A stretch of 64,000 bases of DNA from Thalassovita aquimarina (GCF_018219815.1 NZ_JADMKU010000014.1:47247-111246), one strand, 5' to 3'. Numbered from the stretch's first letter, positions 29,133 to 38,340 are shown. Program-made: numbers and translations. Notes: generated from the letters alone by a model not told the origin.

Positions 29133-30128
29133 ATGGATTTCGCTTCTCGCCTAATGGTGCTTTTGCGGATGCACCTCGCACGGTCCGGCCAGGGTGTTCC
29201 GCGGCGGTTCGCCCGCGGCCCCTTTGCCGCCCTGTTCCTACTGTCGGCGGGCCTGAGCCTGACGGCGACGGCGGCACGCGCCGACATCCCGATGTTCCTC
29301 GTCATCTCTATGCTGAAGTTCAATGCCTTTCCGATCCTTGTCATCGTCATCCTGATCGAGGCCATCGCGCTGCAACGGATTTATGCATTCGGCGCGAAGG
29401 TATCGGTGATGACCTCGATCCTCGCCAACGGTTTCAGCCTGATACTGGGCATCATCCTCTACCCGGTACTGGGCGGATTGCTTTATCCATTCGTGGCGCC
29501 TTTGGTGCTGGCAACGAACGGCGGCAGCGCCGCGATCGAACTGATCGTCACGCTGATCGGGGTTTCCATCGTGGACACGGTGATCGAACTGCCGTTCATC
29601 GCGCGTCTCCGCAAGGTCCGGATCACCTTGCGGGCGGCGGCGGTCTTCCTGGCCGCGAATGTGCTGGGCATGGTCGTGATGGCGGCGGCGATAATCGACT
29701 ATGACGACCTGTTCGACCAACCGATCCCGTCACAGGACATCGCGCGGCTGGAAAGCCACTATGCCGCCGAGATCGCCTTCATGCAGCAGATATTCGACGA
29801 AGTCGCAACAGACTTTGCCGATGATCCCCAGCTTCGCGGCCCTGATTGGGAAACCTTGAAGGCACGGATCACGCAGGACGCCGCGCAATACCGCTTCCGG
29901 CGACTGGCCGTGATCAAGGTCTATTCCCATTCGATCGTCTTCGGCTATGGCGGCGAAGATGGCCTGCACAGCACCGCCGCAAGGCGAGGCGAAGGCCGCT
30001 ACCGGCGCGACAATATCGAGGTCTGGAAAACCATGTCCCAGGACGGCGTCTGGTACTATGTCTATGACATCAGGGCGTCATGGCAGCCCCGCTCCCTTAT
30101 GGTCAGGGCGTGGTTCGATCCCGTTTGA
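29133..30128 (+). CDS. Uncharacterised membrane protein
   Basis: 331 aa. After a possible signal or anchor (AALFLLSAGLSLTATAARA) come four or five hydrophobic segments between about 52 and 190 (FLVISMLKFNAFPILVIVIL, then LGIILYPVLGGLLYPFVAPL, and others). The C-terminal 140 residues are hydrophilic, with QYRFRRLAVIKVYSHSIVFGYG and a WYYVYDIRASW end. No family recognised. The ATG at 29133 is one of several possible starts. It is divergent from arsR but shows no arsenic-related motif. Confidence 0.65.
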   Translation: MDFASRLMVLLRMHLARSGQGVPRRFARGPFAALFLLSAGLSLTATAARADIPMFLVISMLKFNAFPILVIVILIEAIALQRIYAFGAKVSVMTSILANGFSLILGIILYPVLGGLLYPFVAPLVLATNGGSAAIELIVTLIGVSIVDTVIELPFIARLRKVRITLRAAAVFLAANVLGMVVMAAAIIDYDDLFDQPIPSQDIARLESHYAAEIAFMQQIFDEVATDFADDPQLRGPDWETLKARITQDAAQYRFRRLAVIKVYSHSIVFGYGGEDGLHSTAARRGEGRYRRDNIEVWKTMSQDGVWYYVYDIRASWQPRSLMVRAWFDPV

Positions 30129-30173
30129 CGCCACCATACCCGACTGTTCCGGACGGGATGCCCGACAAAAACG

Positions 30174-30551
30174 CTACATCGTTTCCAGGCAATGCCGCCG
30201 GAACGCGCGTTTCAGCATGTCCAGCTCTTCGCGCAGCAGCGTGATCTCGGCGCGGATATCGTCGGCCAGCGCTTCGCCCGCGAGGATCGAAAAGCTGTCC
30301 AGCGTTTCGCCGCTGTCGGCATCACGGATCAGAAAACTCTGCACCCCGTCCGACAACAGCGCGGCCGGGATCGGCACCCGCAGCAGCCAGCGCCCCGGCG
30401 CGTCGCCCTCGACCAGTTCCACCCCCTGCAGCTTCTTTTCCAGATGGGTCACTTCGATCTGCGGCGGGGTACGGGACTTGGCGCCGCTGCTCAGCACGCC
30501 TTCCCAAACCCCTTCGAACAAGCGCGTCTTGGTCAGTGTCAGTTCGCTCAT
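30174..30551 (-). CDS. Hypothetical protein, possibly coiled coil at C-terminus
   Basis: 125 aa. A beta-rich N-terminal half (LTKTRLFEGVWEGVL, PPQIEVTHLEKKLQGVELV, GRWLLRVPIPAALLSDGV) is followed by a charged C-terminal helix (ADDIRAEITLLREELDMLKRAF). The pattern suggests a small sandwich domain plus a dimerising helix. No named family recognised. It lies 11 bases after the 30563 gene, so the two form a two-gene operon. Confidence 0.72.
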   Translation of the reverse strand: MSELTLTKTRLFEGVWEGVLSSGAKSRTPPQIEVTHLEKKLQGVELVEGDAPGRWLLRVPIPAALLSDGVQSFLIRDADSGETLDSFSILAGEALADDIRAEITLLREELDMLKRAFRRHCLETM

Positions 30552-30562
30552 CGCGTCGCTCC

Positions 30563-31339
30563 TTACAGCTCGGCCCGGGGGCGGCGGCTGAATGTCAGGT
30601 CCCGCAGGATGACCTGGTTCATCTCGGGACCTTCGAAAATGAGGTCGAGCCAGGCCCGTTCCACCCGCTTTTCGTTCATCTTGGTATAGGCAAGGTCGAA
30701 TTCGACCATGATGTCCTCTTCGTGCAGCGGCAGTTCGCGCACGATCTGTTCGGTATTGGGGCCGTGGCGGATGTTCAGCCGCGCGAAGATCTCCAGCGGC
30801 TTTTCCATTTCCACGATCGTGTCCATCCTGAGAAGATGCCGCCGCTTCAATCCATGTACCGCTTCCGGCGGCAGGTCGATCACGACGGACAGGAATGATC
30901 CGTCGAACTTGAACACGTCCATCCGCAGCCCGAACGGCGCCAGGTCGGCTTCGCGCGTGTTGCGCAGCTGGCGCAGGGTCAGTTCGGAAAAGGCGCAGTC
31001 ATGAAACAGCGTCACCTCGTCGCCGAGCCGGCTTTTGCTCTGCACCGTGGACATGCCCGATACCGGAAGCGGCCCGCGCCACAGCTGCGGCCGCCACGCC
31101 CAGTCCGCCCCCTGCGGTTTTCGGAAACTGGTCGATCCGATCACCGGCAACGCCAGTCGGCTGTCGGCCACGTGGATCAGTTCGTTGAGGTGAAATCGCA
31201 GGTCCCGCGCCACGCTCCGCTGTCGCCGCAGGACCGGCAGGTCGGTGTCCTTCGCGTCACGCGCGGCCTTCGCCCAGCGGCGCAGAACACGCTTGGCGAC
31301 AAGTTCCCTGAGGAATCTGAGGCTGCTCAAGCCTGCCAT
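30563..31339 (-). CDS. Uncharacterised protein of a Rhodobacterales family (possibly DUF6478)
   Basis: 258 aa, soluble. The N-terminus is a basic helix (LSSLRFLRELVAKRVLRRWAKAARD), followed by DLRFHLNELIHVADSRLALP and WAWRPQLWRGPL, then a beta-rich core ending in YTKMNEKRVERAWLDLIFE. I recall similar proteins in Rhodobacteraceae as a DUF family, but this is from memory. First gene of a pair with 30174-30551. Function unknown. Confidence 0.72.
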   Translation of the reverse strand: MAGLSSLRFLRELVAKRVLRRWAKAARDAKDTDLPVLRRQRSVARDLRFHLNELIHVADSRLALPVIGSTSFRKPQGADWAWRPQLWRGPLPVSGMSTVQSKSRLGDEVTLFHDCAFSELTLRQLRNTREADLAPFGLRMDVFKFDGSFLSVVIDLPPEAVHGLKRRHLLRMDTIVEMEKPLEIFARLNIRHGPNTEQIVRELPLHEEDIMVEFDLAYTKMNEKRVERAWLDLIFEGPEMNQVILRDLTFSRRPRAEL

Positions 31340-31388
31340 GTTTCCGGCCTCATTCTGACTGCTCTCGCTCTGTTCTACCGATTAGGGA

Positions 31389-32240
31389 TCAACTAAACAA
31401 ATCCGCAAAGATTTTTTTCATGCCCCGGCGCTTGCGCCCTCCCGGGGCGGTGCCGGCTTCCGCGCCATTCCATGTGCCGGGCCGGGTCCCCGGCCGGATC
31501 GGCGCCAGCGTATCGGCTGCGATGTCCGGCCCTGAAATGACCGCCGCGCCGGTCTTGGCGGCAGCATCGCCGGCGGCGGCCGGGCCGGCCGCCAGCACCG
31601 GATCGGTCCCGGCCAGCGGCCCGTAGGCATGCGGCATTTGCGGGCTTTCCTCGCGCAGCCGCTCGGCCTGCCAGTTCAGCATGGTCAGCCCCTTTTCCGC
31701 GGTCACCGCGCTGCCTCTGGGGCCATACAGCGCCAGCCCCACCATCTTGCCGTTCAGCACCATCATCGCCCGCCAGTGGCGCGGGTCGTCCTGCGGGGTC
31801 AGCCCTTCGGACGCCATCACCTGCACGATGGTCAAACCGTCGCCATGCACCCGGCGCAGTACCGTGCGGTCGCCCAGCGCGGCGGCGATTTCCTCGGCGT
31901 CGGGTTCCGGCGCCTCCGACTGGCGCGGCACCGCCGTGACGGTCAGCACCAGGGGTTCAACATCATAGCCGCTGACATAGCCGGTGAGCGTTTCGCAGCT
32001 GGCCAGCAGGGCAAAACCACCGGTCGCCCGGATGCGCAGGGTTTCCTTCTCGATGCAATATCCCTGTGGCGGCACCACCACCACGTCCCCCCCGGCCAGT
32101 TCGGCACGGTGCAAACCCAGGTCCGGTTCTTCTTCCGCGTTATCCGGCAAACCGGCAATCGACAGACACCCCGACAGCGACAACAGCGAAACACCCAGAG
32201 CGATCACACGCAATGCGGATTTGGCCGTGCCATCGATCAT
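31389..32240 (-). CDS. Putative lipoprotein
   Basis: 283 aa. Lipobox LSGC with Cys25 after a hydrophobic signal (ALRVIALGVSLLSLSGC) predicts a lipid-anchored envelope protein. The middle (about 100-190) is a compact mixed domain (GDRTVLRRVHGDGLTIVQVM, RHWRAMMVLNGKMVGLALYGP). The last 80 residues are Ala/Pro/Gly-rich and low in complexity, ending in a basic patch RKRRGMKK. Start at 32240 has CAGGA just upstream; ATG at 32252 is possible. Family not recognised. Confidence 0.75.
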   Translation of the reverse strand: MIDGTAKSALRVIALGVSLLSLSGCLSIAGLPDNAEEEPDLGLHRAELAGGDVVVVPPQGYCIEKETLRIRATGGFALLASCETLTGYVSGYDVEPLVLTVTAVPRQSEAPEPDAEEIAAALGDRTVLRRVHGDGLTIVQVMASEGLTPQDDPRHWRAMMVLNGKMVGLALYGPRGSAVTAEKGLTMLNWQAERLREESPQMPHAYGPLAGTDPVLAAGPAAAGDAAAKTGAAVISGPDIAADTLAPIRPGTRPGTWNGAEAGTAPGGRKRRGMKKIFADLFS

Positions 32241-32438
32241 GTATCCTGCCATCCCCCGATGCCATGACTGTCGCGGGCCGGTTCGCCGGACACCGCCGCA
32301 TGGTTTTCCTTCGGGATAGCCAAGGCACCGCAACCGCACAAGTCCGTTTGTCGCATCGCGCCCCTGTTCCGGCGCGCCATTCCCCCCTATGATCGCGGCA
32401 AGAGCAATTCATTTGACGCCGCCGCCGGGACCACAGGC

Positions 32439-33332
32439 ATGCACCCAGACTATTCCGCCCACGGGGCTTTCGTCAGCCCGGCCCGGCCCCGGGCCGAGCC
32501 ATGGCGGCTCGTCGTCGGCCTCATCATGGCGGCCGTGATCTATATCGGTCTGGTTCTGGCCATCGATGCGATCGCCTTGGCGACACTGAGCGACGATGGC
32601 TATTTCCGGTTCAGAACCATGACCGAAGACGGCAACAGCCCGGCGGGAACGCTTTACCTGCTGGGCAGCTTCGCGTTCCTGTCCGTCGCGATCTCCGCCG
32701 TGGCGCACCGGTTGCACAAACGTTCGCCGCTGACATTGCTGGGGCCACCCGGGCTGGCGCTGCGGCAGGGATGGCTGGTATTGAGGATGCTGGCGCTGGT
32801 GTTGCTGGCGATCTGGATGCTGCCGCCCGCCGGATGGCCCACCGGGCTTGTCCCGCAACATACTCTTGGCACTTGGGTGCTGCTGCTGCCACTGGCCCTG
32901 CCCGTGCTGCTGCTTCAGACCAGCGCCGAAGAGCTGGTGTTCCGCGGCTATGTCCAGCAACAGCTCGCCGCGCGGTTCGGCTCACCGTGGATCTGGATGC
33001 TGGTCCCCGCATTGCTGTTCGGCCTGCTGCATTACCGGCCCGATGCCGGGCCCAATGCCTGGCTCTTCATCGGCTGGGCGGCGGCGTTTTCGCTGGCCGC
33101 CTCGGACCTGACCGCGCGGGCGGGCACGCTGGGCCCGGCTATCGCGCTGCATGTCTCTGTGAACGCATGGGCGATCCTGGTGTTTTCTCAGGATGACACC
33201 CTGTCGGGACTGTCGCTTTATCATCTGCCGATCGATCTGGCCGATCCGGAAACGGTGAAACCGCTGCTGCTGACCGATCTTGGCGTTCTCTTTGTCAGCT
33301 GGCTGGCCGCGCGGCTGGCGCTGCGGCGTTAG
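32439..33332 (+). CDS. CPBP-family intramembrane metalloprotease (copy 1)
   Basis: 297 aa with about seven membrane segments. The Abi/CAAX-protease motifs are complete: Glu164-Glu165-x3-Arg169 (SAEELVFRGYVQQQ), His198 (FGLLHY) and His238-x3-Asn242 (ALHVSVN). These glutamates and histidines form the active site in Rce1-like enzymes. Substrate unknown. It is followed eight bases later by a paralogue of the same length, so the pair arose by tandem duplication. Confidence 0.87.
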   Translation: MHPDYSAHGAFVSPARPRAEPWRLVVGLIMAAVIYIGLVLAIDAIALATLSDDGYFRFRTMTEDGNSPAGTLYLLGSFAFLSVAISAVAHRLHKRSPLTLLGPPGLALRQGWLVLRMLALVLLAIWMLPPAGWPTGLVPQHTLGTWVLLLPLALPVLLLQTSAEELVFRGYVQQQLAARFGSPWIWMLVPALLFGLLHYRPDAGPNAWLFIGWAAAFSLAASDLTARAGTLGPAIALHVSVNAWAILVFSQDDTLSGLSLYHLPIDLADPETVKPLLLTDLGVLFVSWLAARLALRR

Positions 33333-33340
33333 GGGACCGC

Positions 33341-34240
33341 ATGCAATCCTATCGTCCCCATTCCGCCTATATCGCCACCGCGCGGCTGACGCCCGAACTC
33401 TATCGGCTGATCTTCGGCGTGATCGCGATCGAAATGCTCTATGGGCTGGGGCTGGATGTGGTGGGCGCGGTGCTCGCTTCGCTCCCGCCCGAATTCGCCG
33501 ACTCCTATTATTACGGGACGACCGCCGCCGGTCTGCTGGCACAGCTGTTCAGCTTCGCGCTGCTTGGCGGGTCGGTGATGCTGGTCGCCCGGCGCCTGAA
33601 TTTCCGGCCTCCGATGAGCCTGATCGGACCGGCCGGGCCCGCGCGTGAGGGCTTCGTGCTGGCGCTGTTCGCGGGGCTTGGCGTCTTTCTGCTGATCGAA
33701 ATCCTGCCGCCATACTGGTCCACCCTCGGGGCTGAAACGCTCGGGATCGGGCGCTGGCTGCTACTTCTGCCGCTGGCCATCGCAGGACTGACGGTGCAGA
33801 CAGCCGCCGAAGAACTGCTGTATCGCGGCTATATCCAGCAACAGCTGGCGGCGCGGTTCGCTTCGCCCTGGGTCTGGATGATCGTGCCCAATCTGCTGTT
33901 CGCCGCCGCCCATTGGGAAAGCGGCAGCGATCCGGTCGACGCGATGGAATACGTGATCTGGGCGTTCTTCTTCGGCGTGATCGCTTCCGACCTGACCGCG
34001 CGAAGCGGAACGCTTGGCGCGGCGATCGGGTTCCATCTGGCCAACAACATCTATGCCTTCCTGTTCTTCGCCGAACGCGGTGCACCGGATTCGGGGCTGG
34101 CGCTGCTCCTGTTCCCGCCCAGCCCCGACCTGTTGCCGCCCTCGGCCGGGGCCGAGCCATTCCCCTCGCTTGGCCTTGCCATCGAACTGGGAACATTGCT
34201 GGTGATGTGGCTTGCGGCGCGTCTGGCGTTAAGGCGCTGA
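33341..34240 (+). CDS. CPBP-family intramembrane metalloprotease (copy 2)
   Basis: 299 aa. Motifs: Glu157-Glu158-x3-Arg162 ([14 protein letters not shown]), His191 (FAAAHWE) and His232-x3-Asn236 (GFHLANN). It shares with copy 1 the blocks [29 protein letters not shown] and a C-terminal [10 protein letters not shown], while the N-terminal 100 residues differ strongly. Both copies keep all catalytic residues. The accD gene begins 65 bases further on. Confidence 0.87.
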   Translation: MQSYRPHSAYIATARLTPELYRLIFGVIAIEMLYGLGLDVVGAVLASLPPEFADSYYYGTTAAGLLAQLFSFALLGGSVMLVARRLNFRPPMSLIGPAGPAREGFVLALFAGLGVFLLIEILPPYWSTLGAETLGIGRWLLLLPLAIAGLTVQTAAEELLYRGYIQQQLAARFASPWVWMIVPNLLFAAAHWESGSDPVDAMEYVIWAFFFGVIASDLTARSGTLGAAIGFHLANNIYAFLFFAERGAPDSGLALLLFPPSPDLLPPSAGAEPFPSLGLAIELGTLLVMWLAARLALRR

Positions 34241-34305
34241 TTGCATTTCCGCCGCAGCAGGCTTATCTGACACCTCTAAACGAGGCCAACGGGGTCAAAC
34301 CGCTC

Positions 34306-35241
34306 ATGAACTGGATCACCAACTACGTCCGCCCGCGGATCAACTCGATCTTCTCGCGCCGCGAGGTGCCGGAAAACCTGTGGACCAAATGCGACGAATG
34401 CGGAACCATGCTGTTCCACCGCGAACTGAGCGAAAACCTGCATGTCTGCACCGGTTGCGGCCACCACATGGCGATCACCCCGCGCGACCGCTTCAAAGGC
34501 CTTTTCGACGGCGGCATCTTCACCGAGATCGAGGTTCCCGAACCGATCGCCGACCCGCTGCATTTCCGCGATCAGAAGAAATATCCCGACCGCATGAAGG
34601 CCGCGCAGAAGCAGACCGGCGAAAAGGAAGCGATGCTGGTCGCCATGGGCGAAATCGGCCGCACCCCGATCGTTGCCGCGGCGCAGGATTTTTCCTTCAT
34701 GGCCGGATCGATGGGCATGTATGTCGGCAACGCAATCATCGCGGCGGCCGAAAAGGCGGTCGAACTGAAGCGCCCGCTGATTCTGTTTTCCGCCGCCGGC
34801 GGCGCCCGCATGCAGGAAGGCATCCTGTCGCTGATGCAGATGCCGCGCACCACCGTTGCCGTGCAGATGCTGAAGGAAGCGGGCCTGCCCTATATCGTGG
34901 TGCTGACCCATCCGACCACCGGCGGCGTCACCGCCTCCTACGCGATGCTGGGCGACGTTCAGATCGCCGAACCGAATGCGCTGATCTGTTTCGCTGGTCC
35001 CCGCGTGATCGAACAGACGATCCGCGAAAAGCTGCCCGAAGGTTTCCAGCGCGCCGAATACCTGCTGGATCACGGCATGCTGGACCGGGTCACCAAGCGG
35101 ACCGAGATGCGTGACGAACTGATCACCATCACCCGGATGCTGATGGGCCTGCCGCCCGCGATCAAGGGCGACCTGCCCGCGCCCGACGGCGAAACGCCGG
35201 ACACGGCGCAGGCCGCGGCCGGGGACGACGCCGGGAAATGA
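34306..35241 (+). CDS. accD: Acetyl-CoA carboxylase carboxyltransferase subunit beta
   Basis: 311 aa. Four-Cys zinc finger Cys29/Cys32/Cys48/Cys51, then the crotonase-like core ([52 protein letters not shown]). With AccA it transfers CO2 from biotin to acetyl-CoA, the first step of fatty-acid synthesis. The ATG at 34306 ([10 protein letters not shown]) is the standard N-terminus. The Ala/Asp/Pro-rich tail after about residue 285 is variable in the family. It overlaps folC by four bases, a common pairing. Confidence 0.97.
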   Translation: MNWITNYVRPRINSIFSRREVPENLWTKCDECGTMLFHRELSENLHVCTGCGHHMAITPRDRFKGLFDGGIFTEIEVPEPIADPLHFRDQKKYPDRMKAAQKQTGEKEAMLVAMGEIGRTPIVAAAQDFSFMAGSMGMYVGNAIIAAAEKAVELKRPLILFSAAGGARMQEGILSLMQMPRTTVAVQMLKEAGLPYIVVLTHPTTGGVTASYAMLGDVQIAEPNALICFAGPRVIEQTIREKLPEGFQRAEYLLDHGMLDRVTKRTEMRDELITITRMLMGLPPAIKGDLPAPDGETPDTAQAAAGDDAGK

Positions 35242-36509
35242 GCGGTGGATCCGACGCCATCCTCGACCGGATGATGGCGCTGCACCCCAAGATCATCGAC
35301 CTGACGCTGGACCGGATGTGGCGGCTTCTGGATGCGCTCGGCAATCCGCAGGACCGTTTGCCGCCGGTCATCCATATCGCCGGTACCAACGGCAAGGGAT
35401 CGACCCAGGCGATGATCCGCGCCGGGCTGGAAGCGGCGGGCAAACGCGTGCACGCCTATACCTCGCCGCACTTGGCGCGGTTCCACGAACGCATCCGGCT
35501 GGCCGGTGAGTTGATTTCCGAATCCGACCTGATGGCGGTGCTGGACGAATGCTATGCCGCCAATGACGGCGCCGACATCACGTATTTCGAAATCACCACC
35601 TGCGCGGCCCTGCTGGCCATGTCGCGGGTGGAGGCCGATTACACGCTGCTGGAAGTCGGCCTTGGCGGGCGTCTCGACGCCACCAACGTGATCGAAAATC
35701 CGGCGCTGACCATCATCACGCCCGTTTCCATCGATCACGAACAGTTCCTCGGCGACACGCTTGGAAAAATCGCGGGCGAAAAGGCCGGGATCATCAAGCG
35801 CGGCGTGCCCTGCGTCGTCGGCCCGCAACCAGACGAGGCGATGGATGTGATCGAGGCGCAGGCAAACCGGCTCGGCGCGCCGCTGATCGCGCACGGCCAG
35901 CACTGGCACGCCTATGAAGAACGCGGACGGCTGGTGTTCCAGGATGAAACCGGGCTTGTCGACCTGCCGCTGCCCAATCTGCCCGGCGCACACCAGATCC
36001 AGAACGCGGGCGCCGCCTTGGCCGCGCTGCGCCACCTGCAGATGGGCGAAGCCGCCTGCGAGGCCGCCGTCAGCAACGCCTTCTGGCCCGCGCGGATGCA
36101 GCGACTGAAGGAAGGCCCGCTGATCGAGGCCGCGCCCGAGGCCGAACTGTGGCTTGAGGGCGGCCACAACGCCGCCGCCGGCCAGGCGCTGGCGGCGCAT
36201 CTGGCCACTTTGCCGGAACGGCCGACCCACCTTGTCTGCGGCATGCTGAACACCAAGGACATTTCCGGCTACCTCACCCCGATGGCGCCGCATGTGAAAA
36301 GCCTGACCGCCGTGTCGATCCCCGGCGAGGCCAACACCCTGCCCGCCGAGGAAACCGCCGGGCACGCAACCCGCGCCGGGATCCAGGCCGGGACCGCCGG
36401 ATCGGTGGCCGAGGCCGTCGCCACCATCGCCGCAACCGCCCCGCATGCCCGCATCCTGATCTGCGGATCGCTCTACCTTGCGGGCGCAGTGTTGCGTGAA
36501 AACGGCTGA
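35238..36509 (+). CDS. folC: Bifunctional folylpolyglutamate synthase / dihydrofolate synthase
   Basis: 423 aa. P-loop [11 protein letters not shown] at about 46-56, [17 protein letters not shown], the Mur-ligase-type [13 protein letters not shown] and the [22 protein letters not shown] block, and C-terminal [11 protein letters not shown]. It adds glutamate to dihydropteroate and folates. Coupled to accD through an ATGA overlap, as in many alphaproteobacteria. Transcription probably continues into the structured region that ends at the 36695 terminator. Confidence 0.96.
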   Translation: MSGGSDAILDRMMALHPKIIDLTLDRMWRLLDALGNPQDRLPPVIHIAGTNGKGSTQAMIRAGLEAAGKRVHAYTSPHLARFHERIRLAGELISESDLMAVLDECYAANDGADITYFEITTCAALLAMSRVEADYTLLEVGLGGRLDATNVIENPALTIITPVSIDHEQFLGDTLGKIAGEKAGIIKRGVPCVVGPQPDEAMDVIEAQANRLGAPLIAHGQHWHAYEERGRLVFQDETGLVDLPLPNLPGAHQIQNAGAALAALRHLQMGEAACEAAVSNAFWPARMQRLKEGPLIEAAPEAELWLEGGHNAAAGQALAAHLATLPERPTHLVCGMLNTKDISGYLTPMAPHVKSLTAVSIPGEANTLPAEETAGHATRAGIQAGTAGSVAEAVATIAATAPHARILICGSLYLAGAVLRENG

Positions 36510-36540
36510 AAGTCGGCAGCCTATACTAAATATCATCGCC

Positions 36541-36603
36541 GAATCGGGGAAATCGAATCAGCGGCAGTTGACTGATTCGCACTGATTCGCCTAGATTCGA
36601 ATC
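36541..36603. repeat. GANTC-rich repeat cluster
   Basis: GANTC sites begin at 36541, 36555, 36574, 36584, 36594 and 36599: six in 63 bases. The 10-mer ACTGATTCGC is repeated in tandem (36571-36590) with a degenerate third copy to 36600. CGAATCAG (36554-36561) and CTGATTCG (36572-36579) form an inverted repeat, and GATTCGAATC (36594-36603) is a perfect palindrome. GANTC is the target of the alphaproteobacterial CcrM methylase. Confidence 0.8.
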
Positions 36604-36694
36604 ACGGAATTCGAGGGCGTGGGGCATCGCCTTTTCCGTTTCCGCCTATTTCGGAACGGAACATCGACAGGTTGACAGGCAGGACAAGGGAAGA

Positions 36695-36724
36695 GGGGCC
36701 GATCCAACGGCCCCCTTTCTTTTT
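36695..36724 (+). terminator. Rho-independent terminator
   Basis: GGGGCCG-ATCCAA-CGGCCCC followed by CTTTCTTTTT. Seven-base GC stem, six-base loop and T-rich tail on the plus strand, 186 bases after folC. Confidence 0.92.
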
Positions 36725-36866
36725 GACAGCAGCTTTCTTGCGAAACCGAACCGGCGCATCACGACGAGTTTACGGACACCACGCTTTTCATCGCCCCCGC
36801 CTGCGATAAGATCGGCTGCAAAAGACGACCTTCCGACAAGACAAATGATAGCTCAGGAGATTTCAC

Positions 36867-37253
36867 ATGGCCTACACATATGACCGCCTGCTTGAAGGCA
36901 CCACGATCGACGATGCCGACAAACGTGTTCGCGCGGCTCTGATGGAGAAGGGTTTTGGCGTTCTGACCGAAATCGATGTCCAGGCCACGATGAAGAAGAA
37001 GATCGACCGCGACATGGACGGCTACCGCATTCTCGGCGCCTGCAATCCAAACATGGCGTGGGAAGCCATCGGGCTCGAAGCCCGGATCGGCGCGATGCTG
37101 CCCTGCAATGTCATCCTGCGCGAAGTCGAGGGCGGAACCGAGGTCAGCGCGGTCGATCCCGTCGCGTCGATGGCGGCGGTGGACAACGCGGAGCTTCACA
37201 AAGTCGCTGGTCAGGTGCAGGAGATGCTGAAAAGCGCGGTCGACGCGGCCTGA
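36867..37253 (+). CDS. DUF302-domain protein
   Basis: 128 aa. The N-terminus MAYTYDRLLEGTTIDDADKR and then ALMEKGFGVLTEIDVQATMKKK, YRILGACNPNMAWEAI and MLPCNVILREVEGGTEVSAVDP are the standard DUF302 blocks. Structure-known members form dimers of mixed alpha/beta fold; function is unknown, with proposals about redox or metal stress. CAGGAG lies nine bases before the ATG. It stands alone, convergent with zapE. Confidence 0.92.
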   Translation: MAYTYDRLLEGTTIDDADKRVRAALMEKGFGVLTEIDVQATMKKKIDRDMDGYRILGACNPNMAWEAIGLEARIGAMLPCNVILREVEGGTEVSAVDPVASMAAVDNAELHKVAGQVQEMLKSAVDAA

Positions 37254-37284
37254 TCCGCTTAGGACGAAACAGGCGCGCGGCGGA

Positions 37285-38340
37285 TCAGCCGGCCCAGTCC
37301 TCGGACTGCATTTCGCGCAGCCGGCTGGCGGTGCGCTCGAACTCGAACACGCCCTCGCCCTCGATATAGAGGCTTTCGGGTTCGTCCGCGGCCGAACAGA
37401 TCAGCCGCACCTTCGCTTCGTAAAGCGCATCGATCAGGGTGACGAAGCGCTTGGCTTCGTTGAAATTGCTGCGCCCGAGGCGCGGGATGTCTTCGAGGAT
37501 CAGGACCTTGACCGCTTCGGCCAGCGCCAGGTAATCGCCCGCGCCCAGCATCCGGCCGCAGAGGTCATAGAAATTTGCCCGCGCCACGCCGTTGCGGAAC
37601 TGGGGTACTTCCACCTCGCGGCCCTTGACCTTGAGCACCAGCTTTTCGGCCTCGCCGCCGCTGAGATGTTCCCAGACTTCGCGAATCTTCTGCCGGCTGT
37701 CGGCATTGATCGGGGTGAAGTAGACCGGCGCGCCGCTGAGCCGGTTCTGCCGGTAATCGTTCGGGCTGATCAGTTCCCACACCACCATCTTTTGCTTCAG
37801 CATGTCGATGAAGGGCAGGAAAAGCTGACGGTTCAGCCCATCCTTATAGAGGTCGTCGGGCACCCGGTTCGAGGTGGTCACCACCACGACGCCGGCCTTG
37901 AACAGAATCTCGAACAACCGGCCGACGATCATCGCGTCGGTGATATCGGTGATCTGCATCTCGTCGAAGGCCAGCACCTTGACCTCTTTCGCGACCTTTT
38001 CCGCCACCGGGGCCAGCGAATCCTCGACCCCGCCTTGCCGCGCCTCGTGAATCCCGTCCTGGATTTCCTGCATGAAGGCGTGGAAATGCACCCGGCGCAC
38101 CGGCACGCTCAGGCTTTCGACGAACAGGTCCATCAGCATCGACTTGCCGCGCCCGACCCCACCCCAGAGATAGAGCCCCTTTGGCGGTTCCGGCGCCTTG
38201 CGGAACAGCCCCTTCTTCACCGGCTTGGCCAGCGCCTCGCGGATGCGGTCAAGCTCGGGCAGCACCGCTTCCTGCGCCGGGTCGTGGTGAAGCTCGCCCA
38301 AGGCGGTGCGGGCCGCGTATGTGTCCTGAATCCGGGTCAT
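37285..38340 (-). CDS. zapE: Cell-division ATPase ZapE (AFG1-like)
   Basis: 351 aa P-loop ATPase: Walker A LWGGVGRGKSMLMDLF, Walker B VLAFDEMQITDITDAM and sensor VVTTSNRVPDDLYKDGLNRQLFLPFI, all typical of the AFG1/ZapE family. In E. coli ZapE binds FtsZ at the constricting ring under low oxygen or high temperature; AFG1 proteins in mitochondria handle membrane protein quality. Single gene on the minus strand, divergent from an MFS carrier. Confidence 0.94.
   Translation of the reverse strand: MTRIQDTYAARTALGELHHDPAQEAVLPELDRIREALAKPVKKGLFRKAPEPPKGLYLWGGVGRGKSMLMDLFVESLSVPVRRVHFHAFMQEIQDGIHEARQGGVEDSLAPVAEKVAKEVKVLAFDEMQITDITDAMIVGRLFEILFKAGVVVVTTSNRVPDDLYKDGLNRQLFLPFIDMLKQKMVVWELISPNDYRQNRLSGAPVYFTPINADSRQKIREVWEHLSGGEAEKLVLKVKGREVEVPQFRNGVARANFYDLCGRMLGAGDYLALAEAVKVLILEDIPRLGRSNFNEAKRFVTLIDALYEAKVRLICSAADEPESLYIEGEGVFEFERTASRLREMQSEDWAG

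Larger units (their letters stand above)
36520..36724 (+). ncRNA. Candidate small RNA or structured 3' UTR of folC
   Basis: A stretch of about 200 bases after folC has several hairpins (36554-36579; 36634-36661 with arms TTCCGTT-TCCG and CGGAACGGAA) and ends in a good Rho-independent terminator. A -10-like TATACT stands at 36522, but I see no matching -35. It could be an independent small RNA or a processed end of the accD-folC message. Confidence 0.35.
36510..36866. other. Repeat- and structure-rich intergenic region after folC
   Basis: 357 bases without a gene. It contains a cluster of six GANTC sites, a tandem 10-base repeat, two inverted repeats and a terminator at 36695, followed by about 140 bases that must hold the promoter of the DUF302 gene (its ribosome site CAGGAG is at about 36853). 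Far more ordered than the other gaps in this window. Individual elements are listed separately. Confidence 0.7.

Noticed and set aside
36571..36600. Tandem 10-base repeats considered as a CRISPR array
   Set aside because: Repeats are ten bases long with no spacers, only two good copies, and no cas genes in the window.
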